From: Pseudomonas putida
GTDB taxonomy: Bacteria; Pseudomonadota; Gammaproteobacteria; Pseudomonadales; Pseudomonadaceae
Assembly (NCBI RefSeq): GCF_022627325.1
Contig: NZ_JAETZZ010000016.1
Coordinates: 1 to 64,000 of the forward strand
Direction of reading: 5' to 3'
Length of the DNA stretch: 64,000 nucleotides
Part shown: positions 25,088-34,458 of the stretch, piece after piece
Numbering within the stretch: position 1 is the first letter of the stretch
Layout of the letters: each line of letters starts with the position of its first letter
Notes under the pieces: model-generated
The model's database searches: none
Told to the model about the DNA's origin: nothing
The model's input: the letters and a program-made list of their open reading frames with translations, nothing else
Position numbers and translations under genes: made by a program

Positions 25088-27139
25088 TTACCCCAGCAGC
25101 GAAATATCGGCAACGCCCAGGAACAGGCCGCGCAGGCGGCTGAGCAGGGCATAACGGTTGGCGCGAACCTTGGCGTCCTCGGCGTTGACCATCACGGCCT
25201 CGAAGAAGGCGTCGACCGGATCACGCAGGGCCGCAAGGCGGGCCAGCGATTCGCTGTACTGACGTGCAGCGGCCATCGGTTGCACAGCCTGGTCGGCTTG
25301 CTGGATCGCCGAGTACAGCGAGAACTCGTTGGCGTTGTCGAAGTACTTCGGCTCGACCTGTTCGGCAATGGCGCCTTCGGCTTTGCCCAGCAGGTTCGAC
25401 ACGCGCTTGTTCACCGCGGCCAGCGCCTCGGCTTCGGGCAGCTTGCGGAAGGCCTGCACGGCCTGCACACGCTGGTCGAAGTCCAAAGCCGAACCCGGCT
25501 TCAGGGCACGAACCGACAGGTAGGTGGCAACGTCGATGCCTTCGTCTTCGTAACGCGCACGCAGGCGGTCGAAGATGAACTCCAGCACCTGCTCGGCCAG
25601 GCCGGCGGCCTTGACCTGGGCACCGAACTGCTTGACCGCGAATTCGACCGCAGTGGTCAGGTCCAGGTCCAGTTGCTTCTCGATCAGGATACGCAGCACG
25701 CCCAGGGCGGCGCGGCGCAAGGCATACGGGTCTTTGCTGCCGGTGGGCAGCATGCCGATGCCGAAGATGCCGACCAGAGTGTCGAGCTTGTCGGCGATGG
25801 CCACCGCAGCACCGGTCAGGGTCTGCGGCAGCTCGGCGCCAGCACCACGCGGCATGTACTGCTCGTTCAGCGCCAAGGCGACGTCTTGCGGTTCACCGTC
25901 GTTGAGCGCGTAGTAGTAACCGGCAACGCCCTGCATTTCTGGGAATTCGCCGACCATCTCGGTGGCCAGGTCGCACTTGGACAGCAGCCCGGCACGGCCA
26001 GCGCGCTGGGCGTCACCGCCGATCAGCGGAGCAATGTACGCGGCAAGCCGGGATACACGCTCGGCCTTGTCGTAGACGGTGCCCAACTGCGCCTGGAAGA
26101 CGACGTTCTTCAGGCGCTCGTTGAAGGTTTCGAGCGGCTGCTTCTTGTCCTGCTTGAAGAAGAACTCGGCGTCGGTCAGGCGCGGGCGCACTACCTTCTC
26201 GTTACCCGAGACGATCTGCTTGGGGTCACGGCTTTCGACGTTGGCCACGGTGATGAAGCGCGGCAGCAGTTTGCCTTCGCTGTCCAGCAGGCAGAAGTAC
26301 TTCTGGTTGTCCTGCATGGTGGTGATCAAGGCTTCCTGCGGCACCTCGAGGAAGCGCTCCTCGAACGAGCACACCAGCGGTACCGGCCACTCCACCAGCG
26401 CAGTTACCTCATCCAGCAGGGCCGGCGGCACGATGGCAGTGCCTTCCTGCTGCATGGCCAGTTCGCTGGTGCGCTTGGCAATCAGCTCGCGGCGTTCGGC
26501 GAAGTCGGCCAGCACGTAGGCTTTGCGCAGGTCTTCGGCGTAGTTGGCCGGGGTGGTGATGACCACGTTCTGCGGATGGTGGAAGCGGTGGCCACGGGAC
26601 TCACGGCCGGCTTGCTGCGAAAGGATGGTGCAGTCAACCACCTGATCGCCCAGCAGCATCACCAGCCATTGGGTCGGGCGCACGAACTCTTCACGGCTAG
26701 CGGCCCAGCGCATGCGCTTGGGGATCGGCAGGTCGTTGAGCGAATCTTCGACGATGGTCGGCAGCAGGCTGGCGGTGGCTTTGCCCGGGATGTGTTGGGA
26801 GAAGCGCAGCTTGGCGCCGCTCTGGTCGATTTCCGACAGCTCTACCCCGCACTTCTTGGCAAAGCCCAAGGCAGCCTGGGTCGGCTCGCCGTCTTTGAAG
26901 GCAGCCTGCAGGGGTGGGCCGTCGATATTGATGCTACGGTCAGGCTGCTGTACATCCAGCTGGCGAATCAGCACGGCCAGACGACGCGGCGCGGCGTACA
27001 CCTGCTTGCCCGTGTAGTTCAGGCCAGCGGCCTGCAGGCCTTTTTCGATGCCGGCCAGGAAAGCGTCACCGAGGGTGGCCAGGGCTTTGGGAGGCAGCTC
27101 TTCGGTGCCCAGTTCTACCAGGAAATCTTGAGCACTCAT
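25088..27139 (-). CDS. glyS: Glycyl-tRNA synthetase beta subunit
   Basis: A 683-residue beta subunit of the heterotetrameric bacterial glycyl-tRNA synthetase. The start MSAQDFLVELGTEELPPKALATL and the segment LPIPKRMRWAASREEFVRPTQWLVMLLGD are family hallmarks, and the C-terminal half carries the HD-like and anticodon-binding parts. The ATG overlaps the glyQ stop by four bases, indicating translational coupling so that the subunits are made in equal amounts. Confidence 0.97.
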   Translation of the reverse strand: MSAQDFLVELGTEELPPKALATLGDAFLAGIEKGLQAAGLNYTGKQVYAAPRRLAVLIRQLDVQQPDRSINIDGPPLQAAFKDGEPTQAALGFAKKCGVELSEIDQSGAKLRFSQHIPGKATASLLPTIVEDSLNDLPIPKRMRWAASREEFVRPTQWLVMLLGDQVVDCTILSQQAGRESRGHRFHHPQNVVITTPANYAEDLRKAYVLADFAERRELIAKRTSELAMQQEGTAIVPPALLDEVTALVEWPVPLVCSFEERFLEVPQEALITTMQDNQKYFCLLDSEGKLLPRFITVANVESRDPKQIVSGNEKVVRPRLTDAEFFFKQDKKQPLETFNERLKNVVFQAQLGTVYDKAERVSRLAAYIAPLIGGDAQRAGRAGLLSKCDLATEMVGEFPEMQGVAGYYYALNDGEPQDVALALNEQYMPRGAGAELPQTLTGAAVAIADKLDTLVGIFGIGMLPTGSKDPYALRRAALGVLRILIEKQLDLDLTTAVEFAVKQFGAQVKAAGLAEQVLEFIFDRLRARYEDEGIDVATYLSVRALKPGSALDFDQRVQAVQAFRKLPEAEALAAVNKRVSNLLGKAEGAIAEQVEPKYFDNANEFSLYSAIQQADQAVQPMAAARQYSESLARLAALRDPVDAFFEAVMVNAEDAKVRANRYALLSRLRGLFLGVADISLLG

Positions 27140-28083
27140 TGTGCAGCCTCCAGCTTCGCCAACACTTCGTCACGCAGTTCAGGGGTGGCCATCGGGAAGC
27201 CCAGGCGTGCGCGGGCTTGCAGATAGCTTTGCGCCACGTCCCGGGCCAGGGTACGCACACGCAGGATGTAACGCTGGCGTTCGGTCACCGAGATGGCGCG
27301 ACGGGCGTCGAGCAGGTTGAAGGTGTGCGAGGCCTTGAGCACCATTTCATAGGTCGGCAGCGGCAGGTCCAGCTTGATCAGGCGGTTGGCTTCGCTTTCG
27401 TAGAAGTCGAACAGCTCGAACAGTTTCTCGACGTTGGCGTGCTCGAAGTTGTAGGTCGACTGCTCCACTTCGTTCTGGTGGAACACGTCGCCATAGGTGA
27501 CCTTGCCGAACGGGCCGTCGGCCCATACCAGGTCGTACACCGAGTCGACACCCTGGATGTACATGGCCAGGCGCTCCAGGCCGTAGGTGATTTCACCGGT
27601 GACCGGGTAGCACTCGATGCCGCCTACTTGCTGGAAGTAGGTGAACTGGGTCACTTCCATGCCGTTGAGCCAGATTTCCCAGCCCAGGCCCCAGGCGCCC
27701 AGGGTCGGCGATTCCCAGTTGTCTTCGACGAAACGGATATCGTGGACCAGCGGATCCAGGCCGATGGCTTTCAGCGAGCCGAGGTACAGCTCCTGGAAGT
27801 TGGCCGGGTTGGGCTTGAGCACCACCTGGAACTGGTAGTAGTGCTGCAGGCGGTTGGGGTTTTCGCCATACCGCCCGTCGGCAGGGCGACGGCTGGGCTG
27901 CACGTAGGCGGCGTTCCAGGTTTCTGGGCCGACGGCGCGCAGGAATGTAGCGGTATGGAAAGTGCCGGCGCCTACTTCCATATCGTAGGGCTGAAGCACC
28001 ACACAACCTTGAGCTGCCCAGTAGTTCTGCAGGGCGAGGATCAGGTCTTGGAAGGTACGCACGGCTGGCGTAGGCTGGCTCAC
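27136..28083 (-). CDS. glyQ: Glycyl-tRNA synthetase alpha subunit
   Basis: A 315-residue catalytic subunit with class II synthetase motifs (QPYDMEVGAGTFHTATFLRA, PSRRPADGRYGENPNRLQHY, GWEIWLNGMEVTQFTYFQQVGG). The frame extends three codons to a GTG at 28092, but the GTG at 28083 has AGGTGA five bases upstream and gives the canonical VSQPTPAVRTFQDL start and family length. It is first in the leftward glyQ-glyS-gmhB operon and divergent from tag. Confidence 0.97.
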   Translation of the reverse strand: MSQPTPAVRTFQDLILALQNYWAAQGCVVLQPYDMEVGAGTFHTATFLRAVGPETWNAAYVQPSRRPADGRYGENPNRLQHYYQFQVVLKPNPANFQELYLGSLKAIGLDPLVHDIRFVEDNWESPTLGAWGLGWEIWLNGMEVTQFTYFQQVGGIECYPVTGEITYGLERLAMYIQGVDSVYDLVWADGPFGKVTYGDVFHQNEVEQSTYNFEHANVEKLFELFDFYESEANRLIKLDLPLPTYEMVLKASHTFNLLDARRAISVTERQRYILRVRTLARDVAQSYLQARARLGFPMATPELRDEVLAKLEAAQ

Positions 28084-28166
28084 GAAATTCACCTGTATCT
28101 GGGGATGCGGATGTAAAGAGCGGGAGTATAACCTGATTCGCCTCGCCCTCTACTCATTGGAGCCTT

Positions 28167-28718
28167 ATGCCACGCTGCTTTTGGTGTACCGACGATCCGT
28201 TGTACCAGGCCTACCACGACCAGGAATGGGGAACACCGCAGCGTGATCCGGCGTTGCTGTTCGAGATGCTTTTGCTCGAAGGGTTCCAGGCGGGGCTTTC
28301 ATGGATCACCGTCTTGCGTAAACGCGAGCGCTATCGTGAGGTGCTGCACGGCTTCGACCCGGTGAAGCTTTCGCAGATGAGCGATGAGCGCATCGAAGAG
28401 CTGATGCTCGATGCCGGCATCATCCGCAACCGCCTCAAGCTCAAGGCTGTGCGGCGCAACGCCCAGGCCTGGCTGGCTGTGGATAACCCGGCCGAATGGC
28501 TGTGGTCGTTCGTCGGCGGCGAGCCGAAGATCAACCATTTCACTGCCCGTAGCGAAGTGCCGGCGGTCACCGACGAGGCCAAGGCGATGAGCAAGGCATT
28601 GCTCAAAGCCGGCTTTACCTTCGTCGGCCCGACCATCTGCTACGCCTTCATGCAGGCTACCGGCATGGTCATGGATCACACCACCGATTGTGATCGTTAC
28701 GCCGCCTTGCTGCGCTGA
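28167..28718 (+). CDS. tag: DNA-3-methyladenine glycosylase I
   Basis: A 183-residue base-excision repair enzyme that removes 3-methyladenine from alkylated DNA. The start CFWCTDDPLYQAYHDQEWG gives Cys4 and His17 of the zinc site, completed by the C-terminal MDHTTDCDRY. The central helix-hairpin region GFQAGLSWITVLRKRERYR is typical. Length is normal. It is divergent from glyQ and 41 bases upstream of the acyltransferase gene. Confidence 0.95.
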   Translation: MPRCFWCTDDPLYQAYHDQEWGTPQRDPALLFEMLLLEGFQAGLSWITVLRKRERYREVLHGFDPVKLSQMSDERIEELMLDAGIIRNRLKLKAVRRNAQAWLAVDNPAEWLWSFVGGEPKINHFTARSEVPAVTDEAKAMSKALLKAGFTFVGPTICYAFMQATGMVMDHTTDCDRYAALLR

Positions 28719-28759
28719 AGGGTTACAATGCGCGCCTTGCTGAAATAAGGAACTGGCCT

Positions 28760-29647
28760 GTGGAAAAGTTCAAAGGCGCCCTGATGGTCGGGGTGCTGCG
28801 TCTGTTTGCCAAGCTGCCCTGGGGCGCAGTGCAACGCGTCGGCGCCGGGATCGGCTGGCTGATGTGGAAAGTCCCCAACGGTTCGCGCAATGTCGTGCGC
28901 ATCAACCTCGCCAAGTGCTTCCCTGAGATGGACCCGGTCGAGCGCGAGCAACTGGTCGGCCGTGCCCTGAGAGACATCGGCAAATCCTTTGTCGAAAGTG
29001 CCTGTGCCTGGATCTGGCCGCCCCAGCGTTCGCTTGATCTGGTCAAGGAAGTGCACGGCCTGGAAGTGCTGGAGCAGGCGTTGGCCTCAGGCAAGGGTGT
29101 GGTCGGCATCACCAGCCACCTGGGTAACTGGGAAGTGCTCAACCACTTCTACTGCAACCAGTGCAAACCGATCATCTTCTACCGCCCGCCGAAGCTCAAG
29201 GCTGTGGATGACCTGCTACGTGAACAGCGGGTACAGATGGGCAACCGTGTGGCGCCTTCGACCAAGGAAGGCATCCTCAGCGTGATCAAGGAAGTGCGCC
29301 GCGGTGGGCAGGTGGGGATTCCCGCCGACCCGGAGCCTGCGGAATCGGCCGGCGTGTTCGTGCCATTCCTGGGCACCCAGGCGCTGACCAGCAAGTTCGT
29401 GCCGAACATGCTGGCCGGTGGCAAGGCGGTGGGGGTGTTCCTGCATGCCCTGCGCTTGCCGGATGGCTCGGGCTTCAAGGTGTTTCTGGAAGCTGCGCCA
29501 GAAGAGATGTACAGCACGGATGTGAACGTGTCGGCGGCGGCCATGAGCAAGGTGGTCGAGCGCTATGTGCGCCAATACCCGAGCCAGTACATGTGGAGCA
29601 TGAAGCGCTTCAAGAAGCGCCCGGCGGGCGAGCCGCGCTGGTATTGA
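28760..29647 (+). CDS. LpxL/HtrB-family lipid A late acyltransferase
   Basis: A 295-residue membrane acyltransferase of the LpxL/LpxM family, which adds secondary acyl chains to lipid A. It has the catalytic HLGNWE motif (GITSHLGNWEVLNHFY), the FYRPPKLKAVDDLL stretch and the PADPEPAESAGVFVPFLGTQA region, an expected-type variant of the usual DQxP box. The GTG start follows AAGGA. P. aeruginosa has two HtrB paralogues, one at the equivalent locus (PA0011, as I recall). Which acyl position is modified cannot be decided here. Confidence 0.88.
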   Translation: MEKFKGALMVGVLRLFAKLPWGAVQRVGAGIGWLMWKVPNGSRNVVRINLAKCFPEMDPVEREQLVGRALRDIGKSFVESACAWIWPPQRSLDLVKEVHGLEVLEQALASGKGVVGITSHLGNWEVLNHFYCNQCKPIIFYRPPKLKAVDDLLREQRVQMGNRVAPSTKEGILSVIKEVRRGGQVGIPADPEPAESAGVFVPFLGTQALTSKFVPNMLAGGKAVGVFLHALRLPDGSGFKVFLEAAPEEMYSTDVNVSAAAMSKVVERYVRQYPSQYMWSMKRFKKRPAGEPRWY

Positions 29648-29768
29648 GGTTGTTGGGGGCGCCTTCGTCCTGGGTTTTCAATCAGGGCGGATGGCACGCT
29701 TGCGAGCTTTCTCGCGAGGATTAGCTTTGCGGGGGCTTGCTTGAGTCTTGCATCGAGTTTACCGGCCC

Positions 29769-29912
29769 TATCGCCGGCAAGCCGGCTCCCACAAAAACCC
29801 GCTGCTTCCACAGGTACCTCGCTGCTTCCACAGATACCCTGCTCTCCCACAGGTACTGCGCTGTTCTCAAGCACAGCGCAAACCCGGTGGGAGCCGGCTT
29901 GCCGGCGATGGG
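29769..29912. repeat. Inverted REP pair flanking a 20-bp tandem triplet
   Basis: TATCGCCGGCAAGCCGGCTC (29769 on) and its inverted copy (29888-29912, ending GCCGGCGATGGG) are P. putida-type REP palindromes. Between them is a tandem repeat of exact 20-base period: GCTGCTTCCACAGGTACCTC (29801), GCTGCTTCCACAGATACCCT (29821) and a degenerate third unit GCTCTCCCACAGGTACTGC (29841). The REP pair can fold into a cruciform between the convergent lpxL-like and TPR genes. Confidence 0.85.
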
Positions 29913-29933
29913 CTGCACAGCAGCCCCGGCACT

Positions 29934-30242
29934 TCAGACCTTGTTCAGCTTCTTGAGAAACACCGCCATTTCCTTCTCGGCCTGCTTGTCCCCATGGGCC
30001 TGCGCCGCCACCACCCCGTCCTCCCAGGCCTTGCGCGCCGCCGTCAGGTCACCCTGCAATTGGTACGCCTTGCCAAGCAGCTTCCACGCTGCCGAATACT
30101 TTGGGTCCTGTTCCACGCAACGGGCCAGATGCACCGCCGCTTCGGCGCCATTGCCCTCGTCCAGCCAGGCCTTGCCCAGGCCAAACCGCAGCAGCGGGTT
30201 ATCCACACCCTTGGCCAGCATCTTCTCCAGCGATTCGCGCAT
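29934..30242 (-). CDS. Small TPR-repeat protein
   Basis: A 102-residue protein made of tandem tetratricopeptide-like repeats (NPLLRFGLGKAWLDEGNGAEAAVHLARCVEQDP, YSAAWKLLGKAYQLQGDLTAARKAWEDGV). It has no signal peptide, so it should be a cytoplasmic protein-interaction module. It starts 11 bases after the trkA stop and is probably the last gene of the leftward def-fmt-rsmB-trkA run. Confidence 0.85.
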   Translation of the reverse strand: MRESLEKMLAKGVDNPLLRFGLGKAWLDEGNGAEAAVHLARCVEQDPKYSAAWKLLGKAYQLQGDLTAARKAWEDGVVAAQAHGDKQAEKEMAVFLKKLNKV

Positions 30243-30253
30243 GCCCGCCTCCT

Positions 30254-31627
30254 CTAGAAGAAACTCAAGCCGACATGGAAAAGCTTCTCCACGTCGCGAA
30301 TGTGCTTTTTATCCACAACGAACAGGATCACGTGGTCACCCGACTCGATCACTGTATCGTCGTGGGCGATCAGCACCTGCTCGTCGCGAATGATCGCGCC
30401 GATCGTGGTGCCCGGCGGCAGGGTGATGTCTTCGATAGCCTTGCCGATCACCTTGCTCGACTTCGAATCGCCATGTGCCACCGCCTCGATGGCCTCGGCC
30501 GCACCTCGGCGCAGGGAGTGCACACTGACGATATCACCACGGCGCACGTGCGCCAGCAAGGTACCGATGGTAGCCAGCTGGGGGCTGATGGCGATATCGA
30601 TTTCGCCGCCTTGTACGAGGTCTACATAGGCCGGGTTGTTGATGATCGTCATCACCTTGCCCGCGCCCAGGCGCTTGGCCAGCAGTGACGACATGATGTT
30701 CGCCTCGTCATCGTTGGTCAGGGCCAGGAAGATGTCGGCATCGGCAATGTTCTCTTCGAGCATCAGGTCCTTGTCCGAGGCGCTGCCCTGCAGCACCACG
30801 GTGCTTTCCAGGGTGTCGGAGAGGTGCCGGCAACGGGCTGCGCTCATCTCGATGATCTTCACCTGATAGCGGCTTTCGATGGCCTCGGCCAAGCGCTCAC
30901 CGATCTGCCCGCCCCCGGCGATGACCACACGTTTGTTGGTCTCGTCGATGCGGCGTAGCTCGCCCATCACGGCGCGGATGTCTTTCTTCGCGGCGATGAA
31001 GAACACCTCGTCATCGGCCTCGATCACCGTGTCGCCCCGTGGGGTGATCGGCCGGTCACGGCGGAAGATCGCTGCCACACGGGTATCGACGTTAGGCATG
31101 TGCGCGCGGATCTGGCGCAGTTGCTGGCCCACCAATGGGCCGCCGTAATAGGCCTTGACCGCCACCAGCTGCGCCTTGCCCTCGGCAAAGTCGATCACCT
31201 GCAGCGAACCTGGATGTTCTATCAGCCGCTTGATGTAGTTGGTCACGACCTGCTCGGGGCTGATCAGCACGTCCACCGGGATATGGTCGTTGTCGAACAG
31301 TTCTTCGCGGGTCAGGTAGGCCGATTCACGCACGCGGGCGATCTTGGTGGGCGTGTGGAACAGCGAATAGGCGACCTGGCAGGCGACCATGTTGGTTTCA
31401 TCGCTGTTGGTCACCGCAACCAGCATGTCTGCGTCATCGGCGCCGGCCTGGCGCAGGACCGTCGGGAGCGAGCCGCGGCCTTGCACGGTACGGATATCCA
31501 GGCGGTCGCCCAGGTCACGCAGGCGGTCGCCGTCGGTATCGACCACAGTTATGTCGTTGGCTTCGCTGGCCAGATGCTCTGCCAGCGTACCGCCTACCTG
31601 GCCTGCGCCAAGGATGATGATCTTCAT
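30254..31627 (-). CDS. trkA: Trk potassium uptake regulator TrkA
   Basis: A 457-residue peripheral membrane protein that binds NAD(H) and gates the TrkH/TrkG potassium channel. Two tandem RCK_N/RCK_C units are visible: MKIIILGAGQVGGTLAEHLASE at the start and VVIAGGGQIGERLAEAIE near residue 235. Each Rossmann half is followed by a TrkA_C domain. Length is canonical. It follows rsmB by 24 bases, a conserved order in pseudomonads. Confidence 0.96.
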   Translation of the reverse strand: MKIIILGAGQVGGTLAEHLASEANDITVVDTDGDRLRDLGDRLDIRTVQGRGSLPTVLRQAGADDADMLVAVTNSDETNMVACQVAYSLFHTPTKIARVRESAYLTREELFDNDHIPVDVLISPEQVVTNYIKRLIEHPGSLQVIDFAEGKAQLVAVKAYYGGPLVGQQLRQIRAHMPNVDTRVAAIFRRDRPITPRGDTVIEADDEVFFIAAKKDIRAVMGELRRIDETNKRVVIAGGGQIGERLAEAIESRYQVKIIEMSAARCRHLSDTLESTVVLQGSASDKDLMLEENIADADIFLALTNDDEANIMSSLLAKRLGAGKVMTIINNPAYVDLVQGGEIDIAISPQLATIGTLLAHVRRGDIVSVHSLRRGAAEAIEAVAHGDSKSSKVIGKAIEDITLPPGTTIGAIIRDEQVLIAHDDTVIESGDHVILFVVDKKHIRDVEKLFHVGLSFF

Positions 31628-31651
31628 CCGCTACTCCCTAACCCTTTTTTC

Positions 31652-32962
31652 TTAACCGCGCGAGGCGGCGATCTTGATCAGCTTGGCATAGTAGAAGCCG
31701 TCATGGCCGCCTTCCTGGGCCAGCAGCTGGCGGCCATGGGGCTGGCGGATACCCGCTTCGGTGGCCAGGTCCAGCTCACGGGCGCCCGGAGTGCGGGCAA
31801 GGAAGGCCTCGATCACTTCGGTGTTCTCGGTCGGCAGGCTGGAGCAGGTGGCGTACAGCAGCATGCCCCCCACCTCCAGGGTCGGCCACAGGGCATCGAG
31901 CAACTCCCCCTGCAGCGCGGCCAGCGCCGGAATGTCATCAGCCTGACGGGTCAGCTTGATGTCCGGGTGGCGGCGAATGACCCCGGTAGCTGAGCAGGGC
32001 GCATCGAGCAGGATGCGCTGAAACGGCTTGCCGTCCCACCAACTGGCGGTGTCACGGGCGTCGCAGGCGATCAGCTCGGCGTCCAACTGCAGGCGGTCGA
32101 GGTTCTCGCGCACCCGGGTCAGGCGCTTGGCTTCCAGGTCGATGGCCACCAGATGAGCCAGGCCCGCTTCTGCCTCAAGCAGGTGGCACGTCTTGCCACC
32201 CGGGGCGCAGCAGGCATCGAGCACGCGCTGGCCGGGGGCCAGTTCAAGCAGGTCGGCCGACAGCTGCGCAGCCTCGTCCTGCACGCTCACCCAGCCGTCG
32301 GCAAAGCCCGGCAGGCTGCGCACATCGCAGGCTTCGGTCAGCACAATGCCGTCACGGCTAAAGCGACAGGCGCTGGCGCCAACGCCGGCTTCGCTCAGCA
32401 GGGCAAGGTAGTCATCGCGGCTGTGGTAGCGGCGGTTGACCCGCAGGATCATGGGCGGGTGGGCGTTGTTGGCCGCGCAAATGGCTTCCCACTGCTCGGG
32501 CCAGAACGCCTTGAGCGCCTTCTGCAGCCAGCGTGGGTGGGCGGTGCGTACGACCGGATCGCGTTCCATGCCAGCGAGCAGTGCCTCGCCCTCACGTTGG
32601 GCGCGCCGCAGCACGGCGTTGAGCAGGCCCTTGGCCCACGGTTTTTTCAGTTTGTCGGCGCAACCGACCGTCTCGCCAATGGCGGCGTGGGCCGGGATGC
32701 GCGTGTAGAACAACTGGTACAGGCCTACCAGCAGCAGTGCCTGCACATCGGCATCAGCGGTCTTGAATGGCTTCTGCAGCAGTTGCGCGGCGAGCAGGTC
32801 CAGGCGCGGCTGCCAGCGGGCGGTACCGAACGCCAGGTCCTGGGTCAGGCCGCGGTCGCGTTCCTCGACCTTGTCCAGTTGCGCAGGCAGCGAGCTGTTC
32901 AGCGAGGCCTTGCCACTGAGCACTGCGGCCAAGGCACGGGCGGCGGCGAGGCGTGGGTTCAT
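31652..32962 (-). CDS. rsmB: 16S rRNA m5C967 methyltransferase
   Basis: A 436-residue Sun/Fmu-family enzyme using S-adenosylmethionine to methylate C967 of 16S rRNA. An N-terminal NusB-like RNA-binding domain (about 1-140) precedes the Rossmann methyltransferase with DACCAPGGKTCHLLE, the catalytic DAPCSATGVIRRHPDIK and YATCSSLPTENTEVI. The start overlaps the fmt stop by four bases, showing translational coupling. Confidence 0.96.
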   Translation of the reverse strand: MNPRLAAARALAAVLSGKASLNSSLPAQLDKVEERDRGLTQDLAFGTARWQPRLDLLAAQLLQKPFKTADADVQALLLVGLYQLFYTRIPAHAAIGETVGCADKLKKPWAKGLLNAVLRRAQREGEALLAGMERDPVVRTAHPRWLQKALKAFWPEQWEAICAANNAHPPMILRVNRRYHSRDDYLALLSEAGVGASACRFSRDGIVLTEACDVRSLPGFADGWVSVQDEAAQLSADLLELAPGQRVLDACCAPGGKTCHLLEAEAGLAHLVAIDLEAKRLTRVRENLDRLQLDAELIACDARDTASWWDGKPFQRILLDAPCSATGVIRRHPDIKLTRQADDIPALAALQGELLDALWPTLEVGGMLLYATCSSLPTENTEVIEAFLARTPGARELDLATEAGIRQPHGRQLLAQEGGHDGFYYAKLIKIAASRG

Positions 32963-33891
32963 TGGCCAAGCACCTTGCCGGCGGTGAACTTCTCGCGGCG
33001 GCTGTTGAACAGGTCGCTGAAGGCCAGGGCCTTGCCGCCAGGCAATTGCAGGCGGGTAAGGCTCAAGGCCTGGTCACCGCAGGCGACCACGAGGCCGTCT
33101 TTGCTGGCGGACAGGATCTCGCCAGGGGTGCCTTCCCCTGTGGACAATCTTGCGGCCAGCACTTTCACGCTTTCGCCATCCAGGGTGCTGTGGCACACCG
33201 GCCAGGGGTTGAAGGCGCGGATCAGGCGCTCGAGCTCCACGGCCGGGCGGTTCCAGTCGATGCGCGCCTCGTCTTTGTTCAGCTTGTGCGCGTACGTGGC
33301 CAGGGCGTCGTCCTGCACCTCGCCGTGCAGGCTGCCATCAGCCAGGCCGTCAATGGCTTGCACGACGGCTGGCGGGCCCATTGTGGCGAGGCGATCGTGC
33401 AGGCTGCCACCAGTGTCTTCTGCACTGATTGGCGTGACCACCTTGAGCAGCATCGGGCCAGTGTCCAGGCCTGCTTCCATGCGCATCACGGTAACGCCGC
33501 TCTCGGCGTCGCCCGCTTCCACGGCGCGCTGGATCGGCGCCGCGCCGCGCCAGCGTGGCAACAGGGAAGCGTGGCTGTTGATGCAGCCCAGGCGCGGGAT
33601 ATCCAGCACCACCTGGGGCAGGATCAAGCCATAGGCGACCACTACCATCAAATCCGGCTTGAGCGCCGCGAGTTCTGCCTGGGCATCCTCATTGCGCAGG
33701 GTTGGCGGCTGGAACACAGGGATGCCATGGGCCACCGCCAACGCTTTGACCGCGCTTGGCATCAGCTTCTGGCCGCGGCCTGCCGGGCGGTCGGGCTGGG
33801 TGTAGACGGCCACGATCTCGTAGGGGCTGTCGAGCAGGGCCTTGAGGTGTTCGGCGGCAAACTCTGGAGTGCCTGCAAAGACGATGCGCAT
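32959..33891 (-). CDS. fmt: Methionyl-tRNA formyltransferase
   Basis: A 310-residue enzyme formylating initiator Met-tRNA. The formyltransferase domain carries MRIVFAGTPEFAAEHL, the 10-formyl-THF signature HASLLPRWRGAAPIQRA and MEAGLDTGPML. The C-terminal OB-like tRNA-binding domain starts near residue 205. It lies downstream of def, from which it is separated by a terminator, and overlaps rsmB. Confidence 0.97.
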   Translation of the reverse strand: MRIVFAGTPEFAAEHLKALLDSPYEIVAVYTQPDRPAGRGQKLMPSAVKALAVAHGIPVFQPPTLRNEDAQAELAALKPDLMVVVAYGLILPQVVLDIPRLGCINSHASLLPRWRGAAPIQRAVEAGDAESGVTVMRMEAGLDTGPMLLKVVTPISAEDTGGSLHDRLATMGPPAVVQAIDGLADGSLHGEVQDDALATYAHKLNKDEARIDWNRPAVELERLIRAFNPWPVCHSTLDGESVKVLAARLSTGEGTPGEILSASKDGLVVACGDQALSLTRLQLPGGKALAFSDLFNSRREKFTAGKVLGQ

Positions 33892-33915
33892 GGAGTTCTC
33901 GCTTCAAAAAAGAAA

Positions 33916-33937
33916 AAGGCTTGCCGGAGCAAGCCTT
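33916..33937 (-). terminator. Terminator between def and fmt
   Basis: An AAGGCTTGC / GCAAGCCTT perfect 9-bp stem with a 4-base loop is followed on the minus strand by TTTTCTTTTTT. It would end most def transcripts before fmt, so fmt may have its own promoter or depend on read-through. Confidence 0.85.
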
Positions 33938-33951
33938 CTGGAAGGTGGGGA

Positions 33952-34458
33952 TCAGGCTTGCTGGCGGTGCTGCTTTTCCAACTTCTTCTTGATCCGGTCG
34001 CGCTTGAGCTGGGACAGGTAGTCGACGAAGAGCTTGCCGTTAAGGTGATCGAACTCGTGCTGCACGCAGACTGCCAGCAGGCCTTCGGCTTCAAGCTCGA
34101 AAGGCTTGCCGTCACGGTCCTGCGCCTTGACGCGCACACGCAGCGGGCGGTCGACGTTTTCGTAGAAGCCCGGCACCGACAGGCAGCCTTCCTGGTACTG
34201 GCCCATGTCGTGGGTCAGCTCTTCGACCGACGGGTTGATGAAAACCCGTGGCTCGCTGCGGTCTTCGCTCAGGTCCATGACCACAACCTGTTTGTGGACG
34301 TTGACCTGTGTGGCAGCCAGGCCGATGCCAGGCGCTTCGTACATGGTTTCAAACATGTCGTCGATCAGCTGGCGCAGGGCGTCGTCGAACTCCGTCACCG
34401 GTTTGGCGATGGTGCGCAGGCGCGGGTCTGGGAATTCGAGAATGTTCAAAATGGCCAT
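33952..34458 (-). CDS. def: Peptide deformylase
   Basis: A 168-residue metalloenzyme that removes the N-formyl group from new proteins. All three catalytic motifs are intact: GIGLAATQ, EGCLSVPG and HEFDHLNG. The ATG at 34458 gives the canonical MAILNILEFPDPRLR start; the frame opens four codons earlier at a TTG without support. Its upstream side faces dprA. In P. aeruginosa a LysM-protein gene separates the two; it is absent here. Confidence 0.96.
   Translation of the reverse strand: MAILNILEFPDPRLRTIAKPVTEFDDALRQLIDDMFETMYEAPGIGLAATQVNVHKQVVVMDLSEDRSEPRVFINPSVEELTHDMGQYQEGCLSVPGFYENVDRPLRVRVKAQDRDGKPFELEAEGLLAVCVQHEFDHLNGKLFVDYLSQLKRDRIKKKLEKQHRQQA

Noticed and set aside
24665..27226. An 853-codon plus-strand ORF across gmhB and glyS
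   Set aside because: Antisense shadow of conserved genes; composition is His/Gln/Gly-rich as expected for the reverse frame.
29801..29859. Three 20-bp units considered as a short CRISPR array
   Set aside because: The units are directly adjacent without spacers and no cas gene is present.
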